Of a stretch of DNA of 64,000 bases, positions 43,647 through 53,184 are shown one piece after another (position 1 is the first letter of the stretch; the number at the start of each line of letters is the position of its first letter). The DNA lies in assembly GCF_048548695.1 (NCBI RefSeq), contig NZ_JBLYIF010000008.1. The stretch is one strand, 5' to 3'. The position numbers and the translations under genes were made by a program. Under the pieces are notes generated by a model. It did no database searches and was not told the DNA's origin. It saw nothing but the letters and a program-made list of their open reading frames with translations. The DNA comes from Neptuniibacter sp048548695. GTDB taxonomy: Bacteria; Pseudomonadota; Gammaproteobacteria; Pseudomonadales; Balneatricaceae.

Positions 43647-45266
43647 ATGCCTTTAATTTCATCGCGCATTGCAGCCCTTGTGGTTAGCACTCTGGTACTA
43701 AGCGGTTGCCAGACCCTATCAGAACACACTCAGCGCTCAACAGCAGATGAAGTGTCCTCCCAGTCTTCTAATATAGCTGAGCGGCCCGCGCAAAAGGTGG
43801 TCACACAGGTCTCGCCTGAGAAAGAATCAATACGGCCTACAGCCCACGAGCCAGAGGCCGTTACCGACCTCTGGCAACAGACTCGAGCCGGCTTCAGCCT
43901 GGCACCATCGCTGGATCAACCGCGGGTTAAAGCGCAGCTTAAATGGTATAGCAAGCACCCCCACTACATGGAGCGCACCCTTAAACGGGCAGCCCCCTAT
44001 TACCATCATATTCTGCAGCAGGTACAGCAGCGCGGCCTGCCGGTCGAGCTGGCGTTACTGCCGATTGTCGAAAGTGCCTATGACCCGTTTGCATACTCTC
44101 ATGGTCGCGCTGCAGGTGCCTGGCAGTTCATTCCGTCTACGGCCCAACACTTCGGCTTGAAACAAACTTGGTGGTATGACGCTCGCCGCGACATTCTTGA
44201 ATCCACCGATGCTGCCCTAACCTATCTTGAACAGTTAGCCAAGCGGTTTGATGGCGATTGGTTACTGGCGTTAGCGGCATATAATGCTGGCGGCGGTAAT
44301 GTATCTAAAGCAATTCGTAAGAATACCAAGCAAGGCCTGCCCACTGACTTCTGGTCACTGCAACTACCAAACGAGACAGAACGGTATGTACCCAAGTTAC
44401 TGGCGGTTACCGAGCTACTGCGCAATCATGACCAGTATGGTCTGAACCTGCCCTCCCTGCCGGATGAAGCGTTTTTCTCTGTCGTCGATACGCAAAGCCA
44501 GGTTGATCTTGCCTGGGCAGCGAAATTGATCGACCTTGATGTAGAAGCACTGTACCTGTTGAATCCTGGTTTCAACCGCTGGGCAACCGACCCGGCGGGG
44601 CCTCACCGCTTACTGGTGCCGACTGATAAAGCAGCACAACTGAAAGCCGCACTGGCACAGACGCCACCGGAAAAGCGCATGCAATGGCAGCGCTATACTA
44701 TCCGCTCCGGCGACTCGCTGATCAGCATCGCAAAACGTTTTAACACCACAGTGACATTGCTCAAAACCAGTAACCAGCTAAGCAGCAATCGCATACGTGC
44801 AGGCAAGACCTTACTGATTCCCACCGCCAGCCAACAGGCTGACAGTTACGTACTCAGCGAAGTACAGCGTCACCAGCGCCAACAAAACCGGGTCAAGAGC
44901 AAAGCTGCTTCAAGCCGTTACCATACAGTCAAACCGGGTGACAGCCTGTGGCAGATCGCCCGTAGCTACAAGGTCAACCTGAAAGCGCTGGCCCGCTGGA
45001 ACAATATGGCTCCCGGCGATACTCTAAAACCGGGCAAAAAGCTGCTTATCCTAGCCAGCAACGGCAGCAGTCGCAGTGATGATATTCGCGCCAAAAACCG
45101 AAAAATCGGCTACCGTGTACGCTCGGGTGACTCATTACACAAAATTGCCGGACGGTATAACGTAGCCGTAACCGATATCAAACGCTGGAACAACCTAGAC
45201 CAGTCCAAATACCTCCAGCCTGGACAGCAATTGACCCTATATATTGATGTGCGTAAAGCACGCTAA
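43647..45266 (+). CDS. mltD: Membrane-bound lytic murein transglycosylase D
   Basis: A 539-residue lipoprotein that cleaves glycan strands to 1,6-anhydro-MurNAc ends. The lipobox is LVLSGCQ near residue 20. The SLT domain holds ALLPIVESAYDPFAYSHGRA (catalytic Glu in IVES) and AAGAWQFIPSTAQHFG. Three LysM repeats follow: YTIRSGDSLISIAKRFN, YHTVKPGDSLWQIARSYK and YRVRSGDSLHKIAGRYN. E. coli MltD has two LysM; this one has three. It sits just after gloB, the same order as in many gammaproteobacteria. Confidence 0.96.
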   Translation: MPLISSRIAALVVSTLVLSGCQTLSEHTQRSTADEVSSQSSNIAERPAQKVVTQVSPEKESIRPTAHEPEAVTDLWQQTRAGFSLAPSLDQPRVKAQLKWYSKHPHYMERTLKRAAPYYHHILQQVQQRGLPVELALLPIVESAYDPFAYSHGRAAGAWQFIPSTAQHFGLKQTWWYDARRDILESTDAALTYLEQLAKRFDGDWLLALAAYNAGGGNVSKAIRKNTKQGLPTDFWSLQLPNETERYVPKLLAVTELLRNHDQYGLNLPSLPDEAFFSVVDTQSQVDLAWAAKLIDLDVEALYLLNPGFNRWATDPAGPHRLLVPTDKAAQLKAALAQTPPEKRMQWQRYTIRSGDSLISIAKRFNTTVTLLKTSNQLSSNRIRAGKTLLIPTASQQADSYVLSEVQRHQRQQNRVKSKAASSRYHTVKPGDSLWQIARSYKVNLKALARWNNMAPGDTLKPGKKLLILASNGSSRSDDIRAKNRKIGYRVRSGDSLHKIAGRYNVAVTDIKRWNNLDQSKYLQPGQQLTLYIDVRKAR

Positions 45267-45283
45267 CTTTTGAGTATTACCCT

Positions 45284-45532
45284 ATGGATGCCCTGAGTAT
45301 CTTTATCATTGCTGTCTCTGTGGTGTTAGCAATCGCCTTCAAGTGGTTCCTATTCCACCGTATACAGCAATGGATGGATCAGGATCTGATCAACGGTCTG
45401 GCAGAGGGTAATACTGACAAGCAGCAATTCCTGCAACAGCACTACCACCAACTGCGCCAGCAGAAGATTAAACGCCGACAAGTGGCTGAAATGCTCACCC
45501 AACTTGCCGCAGAATTTGAACAAAAACAGTAA
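45284..45532 (+). CDS. Small hypothetical membrane protein
   Basis: An 82-residue protein with one N-terminal helix (SIFIIAVSVVLAIAFKWFLFH) and a highly polar, Gln-rich helical C-terminal part (FLQQHYHQLRQQKIKRRQ...). I do not recognise it. It starts 17 nt after mltD on the same strand and may be co-transcribed with it. The topology predicts a cytoplasmic coiled tail. Confidence 0.65.
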   Translation: MDALSIFIIAVSVVLAIAFKWFLFHRIQQWMDQDLINGLAEGNTDKQQFLQQHYHQLRQQKIKRRQVAEMLTQLAAEFEQKQ

Positions 45533-45633
45533 CCTGCTGTCTGTTTAGTCTATTCACATGGGCTGGCGACAAAACCCGCTGCCTGATATAAATGAGTTTT
45601 CGCTGAAATCTCGACGATAAGGAATTTCGCGCG

Positions 45634-47478
45634 ATGCAACTGGTAAAACACTGCCTTCAGTCTTCACACAATGTATTTCGTGCTTTGCAGGTGCTCTGTC
45701 TGATCCTATGCAGTGCCATAGCGTGGCAAGCAACGGCAGCGACCCAACATGGCATTGCCATGCATGGCGACCTGAAGTATGCCGCAGGTTTTAGTCACTT
45801 TGATTACACGAATCCTGATGCGCCCAAAGGTGGCAAGGTGGTGCAGTCATCCATAGGCACCTTTGACAGCTTTAATCCCTTTATCATCAAAGGTACGCCA
45901 GCGGATGATATCGGTCTTATCTATGACAGCCTGTTAACCCGTGCCCAGGATGAGCCTTTCTCTCTTTACGGTTTATTAGCGGAGTCCCTTGAGGTACCAG
46001 ACGATCGCAGCTGGATTATTTTTAACCTTAATCCCAGCGCTAAGTTTTCTGATGGTCAACCCGTAACCGCAGCGGACGTGGTATATACCTTCACGCTATT
46101 ACGCGAACAGGGCGCACCATTCTTCCGCGCCTACTATGCGGATATCGAGCAAATAGAAGCATTGTCACCTCTACGGGTTAAATTCACTTTTAAACACAAC
46201 CTTAACCGAGAGCTGCCGCTGATTGTTGGTGAGGTCGGTATTCTGCCCAAACACTACTGGCAGGATCGAGATTTCACCAAACCCAGCCTGGACATCCCGG
46301 TGGGATCCGGCCCATACACTCTGGCCAGTTTTGATGCCGGTCGCAGCGTCACCTTGCAACGTAACCCTGATTACTGGGGCAAAGACCTCGCCGTAAACCT
46401 AGGTCGCTACAATTTCGACAGCCTGGTATACGACTATTACCGGGATGGCACCGTAGCCATGGAAGCATTCAAGGCAGGCGAATACGATTTCCGCCAGGAA
46501 AACAGTGCCAAGCGTTGGGCCACTGAATACAACGGTCAGGCATTCGACAGCGGCGATATTATTACCCACCAGCTGACGCACAAAAATCCCACGGGGATGC
46601 AGGCTTTTATCCTGAACCTGCGCCGAGCGCAGTTTCAAGATGCCCGGGTACGTGAAGCGTTGACCATGGCGTTCGATTTCGAGTGGACCAACAAAAATAT
46701 CTTCCACAACGCCTATACCCGCACCCACAGTTATTTTTCAAATTCAGAAATGGCTGCCTCCGCACTGCCAACGCCCGAGGAATTGAAGATTCTGGAGCCT
46801 GTGCGTGATCAAGTACCACCAGAGGTGTTTACCAAGATATACCGGGCACCGGAAACCGATGGCAGCGGCCGCATTTACAAAGAACTACGTACCGCCAAGC
46901 GCCTGCTGCAAGAAGCGGGATGGGAGTTCCAAGATGGTAAGCTGGTCAACACCGAAACCCAGCAACCTTTCATTTTTGAAATGTTATTAGTACAACCAGC
47001 CTTTGAACGCGTGGTCGCACCCTTTATTCGCAACCTGGAACGACTCGGCATCCAGGCCAGTATCCGTATCATTGATGTGTCGCAATATATCAACCGACTA
47101 CGCAGTTTCGACTTCGATGTAATTGTCAGCAGCTTCGGCCAGTCCAACTCCCCCGGCAACGAACAACGTGACTTCTGGCATTCGTCGCTGGCAAATGAAC
47201 CCGGCAGCCGCAACATTATCGGCATCAAAAACCCCGCCGTTGATTACCTGGTTGAACAAATCATTACCGCACCTGACCGCAAGCAGTTAGTACTTCGCGT
47301 CCGGGCACTGGATCGTGTGCTGCAATGGAATCACTACGTGGTGCCGCAGTATCACATCAATAGCTATCGTATTGCTGTGCGTAAATTTATTCAGATGCCT
47401 GAGGTACGTCCGGATTACAATCTGGGTTTTGATACCTGGTGGGCGGCTCCGGCAACGGGAGACAACCGCCAGCCATGA
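45634..47478 (+). CDS. yejA: Extracellular solute-binding protein, YejA-like (oligopeptide/microcin uptake)
   Basis: A 614-residue periplasmic binding protein of ABC transporter family 5. The signal peptide ends near TAATQ. GGKVVQSSIGTFDSFNPF and PNPDYWGKDL-like segments (QRNPDYWGKD) fix the family. E. coli YejA feeds the YejBEF importer, which takes up antimicrobial peptides such as microcin C. AAGGA precedes the ATG by about 10 nt. It is the first gene of yejABEF. Confidence 0.92.
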   Translation: MQLVKHCLQSSHNVFRALQVLCLILCSAIAWQATAATQHGIAMHGDLKYAAGFSHFDYTNPDAPKGGKVVQSSIGTFDSFNPFIIKGTPADDIGLIYDSLLTRAQDEPFSLYGLLAESLEVPDDRSWIIFNLNPSAKFSDGQPVTAADVVYTFTLLREQGAPFFRAYYADIEQIEALSPLRVKFTFKHNLNRELPLIVGEVGILPKHYWQDRDFTKPSLDIPVGSGPYTLASFDAGRSVTLQRNPDYWGKDLAVNLGRYNFDSLVYDYYRDGTVAMEAFKAGEYDFRQENSAKRWATEYNGQAFDSGDIITHQLTHKNPTGMQAFILNLRRAQFQDARVREALTMAFDFEWTNKNIFHNAYTRTHSYFSNSEMAASALPTPEELKILEPVRDQVPPEVFTKIYRAPETDGSGRIYKELRTAKRLLQEAGWEFQDGKLVNTETQQPFIFEMLLVQPAFERVVAPFIRNLERLGIQASIRIIDVSQYINRLRSFDFDVIVSSFGQSNSPGNEQRDFWHSSLANEPGSRNIIGIKNPAVDYLVEQIITAPDRKQLVLRVRALDRVLQWNHYVVPQYHINSYRIAVRKFIQMPEVRPDYNLGFDTWWAAPATGDNRQP

Positions 47479-48572
47479 CCGCCTATATCCTGCGCCGGTT
47501 ACTGCTGATTATCCCAACCTTGCTGGGCATCCTGACCATCAATTTCATCATTGTTCAGGCAGCACCTGGTGGCCCCGTGGAGCAGGCAATCGCCCAACTG
47601 GAAGGACTTGATGTTGGTGCCACTGCACGCATCAGCGGAGCGCAAACCGACCTAACGAGCCAGGGACCAAGCAACACCAATAGCGAAGGAAATTATCGCG
47701 GCGCACGCGGACTTGATCCAACCCTGGTGAAAGAAATTGAAGCCCTGTACGGCTTCGACAAACCAGCGCACGAACGCTTTTGGGAGATGCTCAAAAATTA
47801 TGCCCGGTTTGATTTCGGTAACAGCCTGTTCAATGATAAATCCGTGGTGGATTTGATTATCGAAAAGATCCCGGTATCCATTACGCTGGGGCTGTGGACC
47901 ACGCTAATCACCTATATGATTTCAATTCCATTGGGCATCCGTAAGGCTGTCAGAGACGGCACCCCGTTTGATATCTGGACCAGCTCGGCAATTATTGTCG
48001 GCTACGCTATCCCCAACTTCCTGTTTGCCATCCTGTTAATCGTGGTCTTTGCCGGTGGCACTTGGCTGGATTGGTTCCCATTGCGTGGCCTGACATCGCC
48101 CGATTTTGACCAACTCTCACTCTGGGGCAAGGTAGTGGATTACTTCTGGCATATTACGCTGCCGGTACTGGCCTCCGTCATCGGCAGTTTCGCAGCGCTC
48201 ACCATGCTGACGAAAAATTCGTTCCTTGATGAGATTAACAAGCAATACGTGCTTACCGCCCGCGCCAAGGGTTTATCCGAAAACCAGGTACTCTATGGCC
48301 ATGTATTCCGCAACGCCATGCTTATTATCATTGCCGGCATGCCCGCAGCCCTGATCTCGATTTTTTTCACCGGCTCTATGCTGATTGAAGTCATCTTCTC
48401 CCTGGACGGAATCGGGCTACTGGGTTACGAGGCAGTGATTAACCGCGACTACCCGGTAATCTTTGGCACCCTGTACATCTTTACCCTGATCGGCTTATTG
48501 CTGAAACTGATCAGTGACATTACCTATGTTCTGGTCGATCCCAGGATCGACTTTGAAAGCCGGGAGCATTGA
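47475..48572 (+). CDS. yejB: ABC transporter permease YejB
   Basis: A 365-residue inner-membrane permease of the oligopeptide class, with six helices and the EAA loop YVLTARAKGLSENQVLYGHV. It starts at MTAYILRRLLLIIPTLLG (47475), overlapping yejA by 4 nt (ATGA). An insertion of about 60 residues between the first helix and the conserved core (GGPVEQAIAQ...) is characteristic of YejB. Confidence 0.94.
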   Translation: MTAYILRRLLLIIPTLLGILTINFIIVQAAPGGPVEQAIAQLEGLDVGATARISGAQTDLTSQGPSNTNSEGNYRGARGLDPTLVKEIEALYGFDKPAHERFWEMLKNYARFDFGNSLFNDKSVVDLIIEKIPVSITLGLWTTLITYMISIPLGIRKAVRDGTPFDIWTSSAIIVGYAIPNFLFAILLIVVFAGGTWLDWFPLRGLTSPDFDQLSLWGKVVDYFWHITLPVLASVIGSFAALTMLTKNSFLDEINKQYVLTARAKGLSENQVLYGHVFRNAMLIIIAGMPAALISIFFTGSMLIEVIFSLDGIGLLGYEAVINRDYPVIFGTLYIFTLIGLLLKLISDITYVLVDPRIDFESREH

Positions 48573-48574
48573 GC

Positions 48575-49609
48575 ATGGCAATGTCTCTCAGCCCGCTGAA
48601 TCAACGCCGTGTCGCCAACTTCCGTCATAACCGTCGCGGATACTGGTCACTATGGATATTCCTTGCCTTGTTCCTGCTCTCACTGTTTGCCGAATTGCTG
48701 GCCAATGACCGGCCGCTGATGGTGAAATTTGCAAACAATTTCTACTTCCCAGTGGTGACGGATTACACCGAACTTACTTTTGGCGGAGACTTTGAAAGCC
48801 CTGCCGATTATAAAGCCCCCTATATCCAGGAGCTGATTGAAGACCGAGGCCAGGGCTGGATCCTGTGGCCGCCAATTCCATTCAGCTACAGCACCATTAA
48901 TTATGACCTGCCGGTACCGGCACCGTCTCCACCCAGCAGCGAAAATCTGCTAGGAACTGATGACCAGGGCCGTGATGTCATGGCTCGGGTGATCTATGGT
49001 TTTCGCATATCGGTGTTGTTTGCCGTGGTACTGACACTGGCCAGCTCAGTGATTGGCATTGTCGCCGGTGCCGTACAGGGCTATTACGGTGGCAAGGTCG
49101 ACTTACTGTTTCAACGCTTTATCGAAATATGGTCAGGCTTGCCGGTACTGTTCCTACTGATTATTCTCGCCAGCGTAGTAGAGCCAAACTTCTGGTGGCT
49201 ACTGGGCATTATGCTGCTGTTTTCCTGGATGAATCTGGTAGATGTAGTACGTGCTGAGTTCCTGCGTGGCCGCAACCTTGAGTATGTGCGGGCAGCTCGG
49301 GCACTGGGTTTAGGTAACCGCAATATCATGTTCAGGCATATCCTGCCAAATGCCATGGTTGCCACCCTGACTTTTATGCCGTTTATCTTTAATGGCTCTC
49401 TGGTAACCCTAACCGCACTGGATTTCCTGGGCTTCGGCCTGCCCCCGGGGTCGCCCTCACTAGGTGAACTGGTGGCCCAGGGCAAAGCCAACCTGCATGC
49501 CCCGTGGTTAGGTATCTCGGCTTTTGTTGTTTTATCCCTGATGCTCAGTCTGTTGATCTTTATCGGCGAAGCCGTGCGTGATGCATTTGACCCAAGGAAG
49601 GTGCAATGA
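48575..49609 (+). CDS. yejE: ABC transporter permease YejE
   Basis: A 344-residue permease pairing with YejB. NRRGYWSLWIFLALFLLSL is helix 1, GTDDQGRDVMARVIYGFRIS marks the OppC-like core, and YVRAARALGLGNRNIMFRHI is the EAA loop. I use the ATG at 48575 with GGGAG 8 nt upstream; a TTG two codons earlier overlaps the yejB stop. It overlaps yejF by 4 nt. Confidence 0.94.
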   Translation: MAMSLSPLNQRRVANFRHNRRGYWSLWIFLALFLLSLFAELLANDRPLMVKFANNFYFPVVTDYTELTFGGDFESPADYKAPYIQELIEDRGQGWILWPPIPFSYSTINYDLPVPAPSPPSSENLLGTDDQGRDVMARVIYGFRISVLFAVVLTLASSVIGIVAGAVQGYYGGKVDLLFQRFIEIWSGLPVLFLLIILASVVEPNFWWLLGIMLLFSWMNLVDVVRAEFLRGRNLEYVRAARALGLGNRNIMFRHILPNAMVATLTFMPFIFNGSLVTLTALDFLGFGLPPGSPSLGELVAQGKANLHAPWLGISAFVVLSLMLSLLIFIGEAVRDAFDPRKVQ

Positions 49610-51204
49610 CCCAGCCTCTACTTCAGGTAACCGATCTGGCCGTTGAATTTATCCAGCGTGACCAGCCGCCTATTGAAGCGGTCAAACAGATCAGTTTTAC
49701 CCTGAACAAGGGTGAAACACTGGCACTGGTTGGCGAATCAGGCTCTGGTAAATCCGTTACGGCCATGTCGATTCTGAAACTTCTCCCCTACCCCAAAGCC
49801 AGACATCCCAGAGGCGAAGTTATGTTCCAGGGACAATCATTGCTGCCTCTGGAAGAGCCGCAGATGCGCAAACTTCGGGGTAGCAAAATCAGTGTAATTT
49901 TTCAGGAGCCGATGACCTCCCTTAACCCATTACATACACTGGAAAAACAGGTCGGCGAGGTACTGTTTCTGCATCAGGGACTGAAAGCCAAAGCCGCCCG
50001 GGAACGTATTATCGAACTGTTGGATCTGGTGGGCATTACTGACCCGGTTAGCCGTTTAGGTAGCTACCCTCATGAGCTATCCGGCGGCCAGCGTCAACGC
50101 GTTATGATCGCCATGGCACTATCCAATGACCCTGAGCTGCTGATTGCTGACGAGCCCACCACCGCGCTGGATGTCACGATTCAAGAGCAGATACTCCAGT
50201 TGCTGCAGGATCTACAATCGAAGCTGGGCATGGCAATTCTACTCATTACCCATGATCTGAATATTGTGCGCCGTTATGCGCATCAGGTCTGCGTGATGTA
50301 TCAGGGTGAGCAAGTAGAATCGGCAACCACCAAGCAACTGTTTGCTGCGCCACAGCACCCCTACACCCAGAAGTTGCTGGATGCAGAACCCACCGGACAT
50401 GCACCGCCATTGCCTGAAAACGGCGCTCCGATTCTGCAAACTGAAGCCTTAAAAATCTGGTTCCCAATTAAAAAAGGCCTGTTACAACGCACTGTTGATC
50501 ACGTCCGTGCTGTGAATAAAGCCGACCTCAATCTTCACAAGGGCGAGACTCTGGGTATCGTTGGCGAATCCGGCTCAGGTAAAACGACGCTGGCTTTGGC
50601 GATCCTCAAGCTGATTCGCAGTGAAGGTCGCATTATGCTGGATAACACTGACATCTCGGCCCTGAGCCAGCGCGAAGTAAAACCTCTGCGCAAACAGATA
50701 CAGATTGTGTTTCAGGACCCCTATGGTAGCCTGAGCCCGCGCATGTCGATCGCTGAGATCATCGCCGAAGGCTTGGAAATACACTACCCCGCCCAGCAGC
50801 AAGACCATGACCGCATGATCTGCGATGTCCTATCGGAAGTCGGTATCGATCCAACGAGCCGTAACCGTTACCCCCATGAGTTCTCCGGCGGTCAACGCCA
50901 GCGCATCGCCATTGCCCGAGCCCTGGTACTGCAACCTGAACTGATCGTTCTGGATGAGCCCACCTCGGCCCTTGACCGTACTGTACAGAAACAGATCATT
51001 GAGCTGCTACGCCGCCTGCAACAAACCCATCAGTTGAGTTATCTATTTATCAGCCATGACCTGGCCGTGGTGAAAGCCCTAAGCCATCGGGTGCTGGTGA
51101 TGCACCAGGGCGATGTTGTTGAGCAGGGTGACGTAAACCAGATATTCAATGCGCCACAACAGCCCTATACACAAAAGCTGCTAAGTGCTGCTTTCAGCCA
51201 GTAA
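49606..51204 (+). CDS. yejF: Duplicated ABC ATPase YejF
   Basis: A 532-residue fusion of two ATPase domains. The first has Walker A GESGSGKSVTAM (41-52) and LSGGQRQRV; the second has GESGSGKTTLALA and FSGGQRQRIA, both with Walker B LIADEPTTALD/IVLDEPTSALD. It is the energising subunit of the peptide importer. AAGGAAGG precedes the ATG. Both nucleotide sites look intact. Confidence 0.96.
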   Translation: MTQPLLQVTDLAVEFIQRDQPPIEAVKQISFTLNKGETLALVGESGSGKSVTAMSILKLLPYPKARHPRGEVMFQGQSLLPLEEPQMRKLRGSKISVIFQEPMTSLNPLHTLEKQVGEVLFLHQGLKAKAARERIIELLDLVGITDPVSRLGSYPHELSGGQRQRVMIAMALSNDPELLIADEPTTALDVTIQEQILQLLQDLQSKLGMAILLITHDLNIVRRYAHQVCVMYQGEQVESATTKQLFAAPQHPYTQKLLDAEPTGHAPPLPENGAPILQTEALKIWFPIKKGLLQRTVDHVRAVNKADLNLHKGETLGIVGESGSGKTTLALAILKLIRSEGRIMLDNTDISALSQREVKPLRKQIQIVFQDPYGSLSPRMSIAEIIAEGLEIHYPAQQQDHDRMICDVLSEVGIDPTSRNRYPHEFSGGQRQRIAIARALVLQPELIVLDEPTSALDRTVQKQIIELLRRLQQTHQLSYLFISHDLAVVKALSHRVLVMHQGDVVEQGDVNQIFNAPQQPYTQKLLSAAFSQ

Positions 51205-51279
51205 ATCGTAATACTGCACCCACTTTAGGCTGTGCGACAAATAGCCCTTATTCGTCATTCTTTAGAGCAAAACTGTCTA

Positions 51280-51315
51280 ACTATGGTTTTATTTACGGTA
51301 CAATGAAACCATAGT
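51280..51315. repeat. 10-bp perfect inverted repeat upstream of ndh
   Basis: ACTATGGTTT (51280-51289) and AAACCATAGT (51306-51315) are exact reverse complements with a 16-nt spacer. The element ends 93 nt before the ndh ATG and begins 75 nt after yejF. No T run follows. It could be an operator for a dimeric regulator or a transcript hairpin; I see no adjacent regulator gene. Confidence 0.6.
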
Positions 51316-51408
51316 CTTACCCTGCCAAATATGATCCCAGAATTATCGGACTGCCTTCCTTCTAACACCTAACGGGTGGCCAGTCCCATAATTCTACGAG
51401 GTAATCAC

Positions 51409-52707
51409 ATGGACAATACACCACATCATATCGTTGTGGTCGGCGGCGGCGCAGGTGGCCTGGAACTAGCCACCCAACTGGGTCACCGTTACCGCAAAGA
51501 TGATCAGATCACGATCACTCTGGTTGATAAAAGCCGCTTCCATATTTGGAAACCTCTGCTGCATGAAGTAGCAACAGGTTCTCTGGACACCAATATTGAT
51601 GGTGTGGTGTACAACGCCCATGCGGCCAAACATCACTACGAATTTCAATTAGGCTGCTTTTGTGACCTAGATACCGATAACCAGACTATCACCCTGGCAG
51701 AAACCTTTGATGACAGTGGTGAGCCGGTATTGCCCGAGCGGAAATTGCCCTATGACACTTTGGTCATGGCCATTGGCAGTGTTAGCAATGACTTCAACAC
51801 GCCCGGCGTACAGGAAAACTGCTATTTCCTTGATACCGCCAACGAAGCAGAACGTTTCCGCGAGGCCCTGTTTAATAACTTTATGCGGGTCAACCAGCAG
51901 GAAAACGGCGTATTGGATATTGCCATTGTTGGTGGTGGCGCAACTGGCGTAGAGCTGTCCGCTGAACTGTATAACGTTACAGACATGCTAAAGGCCTATG
52001 GCATGAAGCGCATGACCATGGCGCAATTACGCATCACACTGATTGAGGCAGGCCCACGCATCCTCCCGGCATTACCGGACAATATCTCCTGTTCTGCGGT
52101 AAAAGAGCTGGCAGAGCTTGGCGTCACGGTGCGTGCCAATACCATGATCAAATCTTCCTGCAAGGAAGGTTTTATTACCGCTGATGATGAGCTGATTCCG
52201 GCCAAAATGCAGATCTGGGCCGCCGGTGTTAAAGCCCCGACTTTTCTGGCAGACCTGTACAAATTCGAGCTGAACAGGGTCAACCAGATCATGGTGAAAT
52301 CGAGCCTGCAAAGCACACTGCATGACAACATCTTTGTCATCGGCGACTGCTGTGCCTGCCTGCAGCCAGATGGAACCTGGGTGCCGCCACGGGCACAGTC
52401 TGCGCACCAAATGGCATCACTGGTACTCGACAATATCCGCCGTGGTTTTGAAAACAAACCGTTAAAAGAGTATCTGTACAAGGACCATGGCTCATTGGTC
52501 AACCTGAGCCGCTACAGTACTGTGGGCAGCCTGATGGGCAATTTAAGCCGCAACAGTATGTTTATTGAGGGACGAATTGCCCGTTTTGTCTACCTGTCAC
52601 TGTATCGCATGCATCAGCTCGCCATTCATGGCTGGGCAAAAGCATTAATGGTGATTCTGGCTGAAAAAGTTGGCAAGGTCGTACGACCCAAGATGAAGCT
52701 GCACTAG
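51409..52707 (+). CDS. ndh: Type II NADH:quinone oxidoreductase
   Basis: A 432-residue peripheral membrane flavoprotein that passes electrons from NADH to quinone without ion pumping. FAD site VVVGGGAGGLELATQL (8-23) and NADH site AIVGGGATGVELSAEL. The C-terminal part SLYRMHQLAIHGWAKA would contact the membrane. GAGG 8 nt before the ATG fixes the start. This alternative to Nqr lets the cell oxidise NADH without the Na+ gradient. Confidence 0.94.
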   Translation: MDNTPHHIVVVGGGAGGLELATQLGHRYRKDDQITITLVDKSRFHIWKPLLHEVATGSLDTNIDGVVYNAHAAKHHYEFQLGCFCDLDTDNQTITLAETFDDSGEPVLPERKLPYDTLVMAIGSVSNDFNTPGVQENCYFLDTANEAERFREALFNNFMRVNQQENGVLDIAIVGGGATGVELSAELYNVTDMLKAYGMKRMTMAQLRITLIEAGPRILPALPDNISCSAVKELAELGVTVRANTMIKSSCKEGFITADDELIPAKMQIWAAGVKAPTFLADLYKFELNRVNQIMVKSSLQSTLHDNIFVIGDCCACLQPDGTWVPPRAQSAHQMASLVLDNIRRGFENKPLKEYLYKDHGSLVNLSRYSTVGSLMGNLSRNSMFIEGRIARFVYLSLYRMHQLAIHGWAKALMVILAEKVGKVVRPKMKLH

Positions 52708-52718
52708 TCGGCGTCAGT

Positions 52719-52741
52719 GGTGCAGCCAACCAGGCTGCACC
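52719..52741. terminator. Hairpin after ndh (terminator-like, no T tract)
   Basis: Perfect 9-bp stem GGTGCAGCC-AACCA-GGCTGCACC between the convergent ndh and haemerythrin genes. It lacks the U run of a classical terminator, so its efficiency is uncertain. Confidence 0.55.
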
Positions 52742-52744
52742 GTC

Positions 52745-53110
52745 CTACTTTACTGATGACGACAGAATAAACTGCTCCAGTTTTTTATCGATACGAAAAA
52801 TATGGCGCGTCAGCCACTCGGTTAAAAAATCAGATAACAGCTTGCACAGCTCTTCATTGTAAGTGTGATGTTCGCGCTGCATCTTCATCAATTCTTCGCG
52901 AAATTTATTATGCGCGGCGGTATGCTGATCACATTCCGGGTAACCCAACTGACGCATATACTCCTCTTCTAGAGAGAAGTGATGCTCTGCATAATCATAC
53001 AACCGGTTGAATACACTGCTATCAACATGGGCGGCTTTAATATCATCAATCAAGCGAAATAGGCGCTGGTGTTGCTGATCCTGCCAAATCAGCTCACTGG
53101 TCTTACTCAC
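52745..53110 (-). CDS. Bacteriohaemerythrin
   Basis: A 121-residue four-helix di-iron protein that binds O2. The ligand set is complete: His14, His44 and Glu48 (HFSLE), His63 and His67 (HTAAH), His103 and Asp108 (HIFRID). Such proteins deliver or sense oxygen. There is no signal peptide or attached domain. Nearby genes concern respiration and redox balance (ndh, cytochrome c, dsbD). Confidence 0.94.
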   Translation of the reverse strand: MSKTSELIWQDQQHQRLFRLIDDIKAAHVDSSVFNRLYDYAEHHFSLEEEYMRQLGYPECDQHTAAHNKFREELMKMQREHHTYNEELCKLLSDFLTEWLTRHIFRIDKKLEQFILSSSVK

Positions 53111-53184
53111 TAGGCACTCCGAAATAGTTATATTGCCTCAGTGAACAGCATGACAGACAGACCTGACCATCGCATTGTCGCAGA

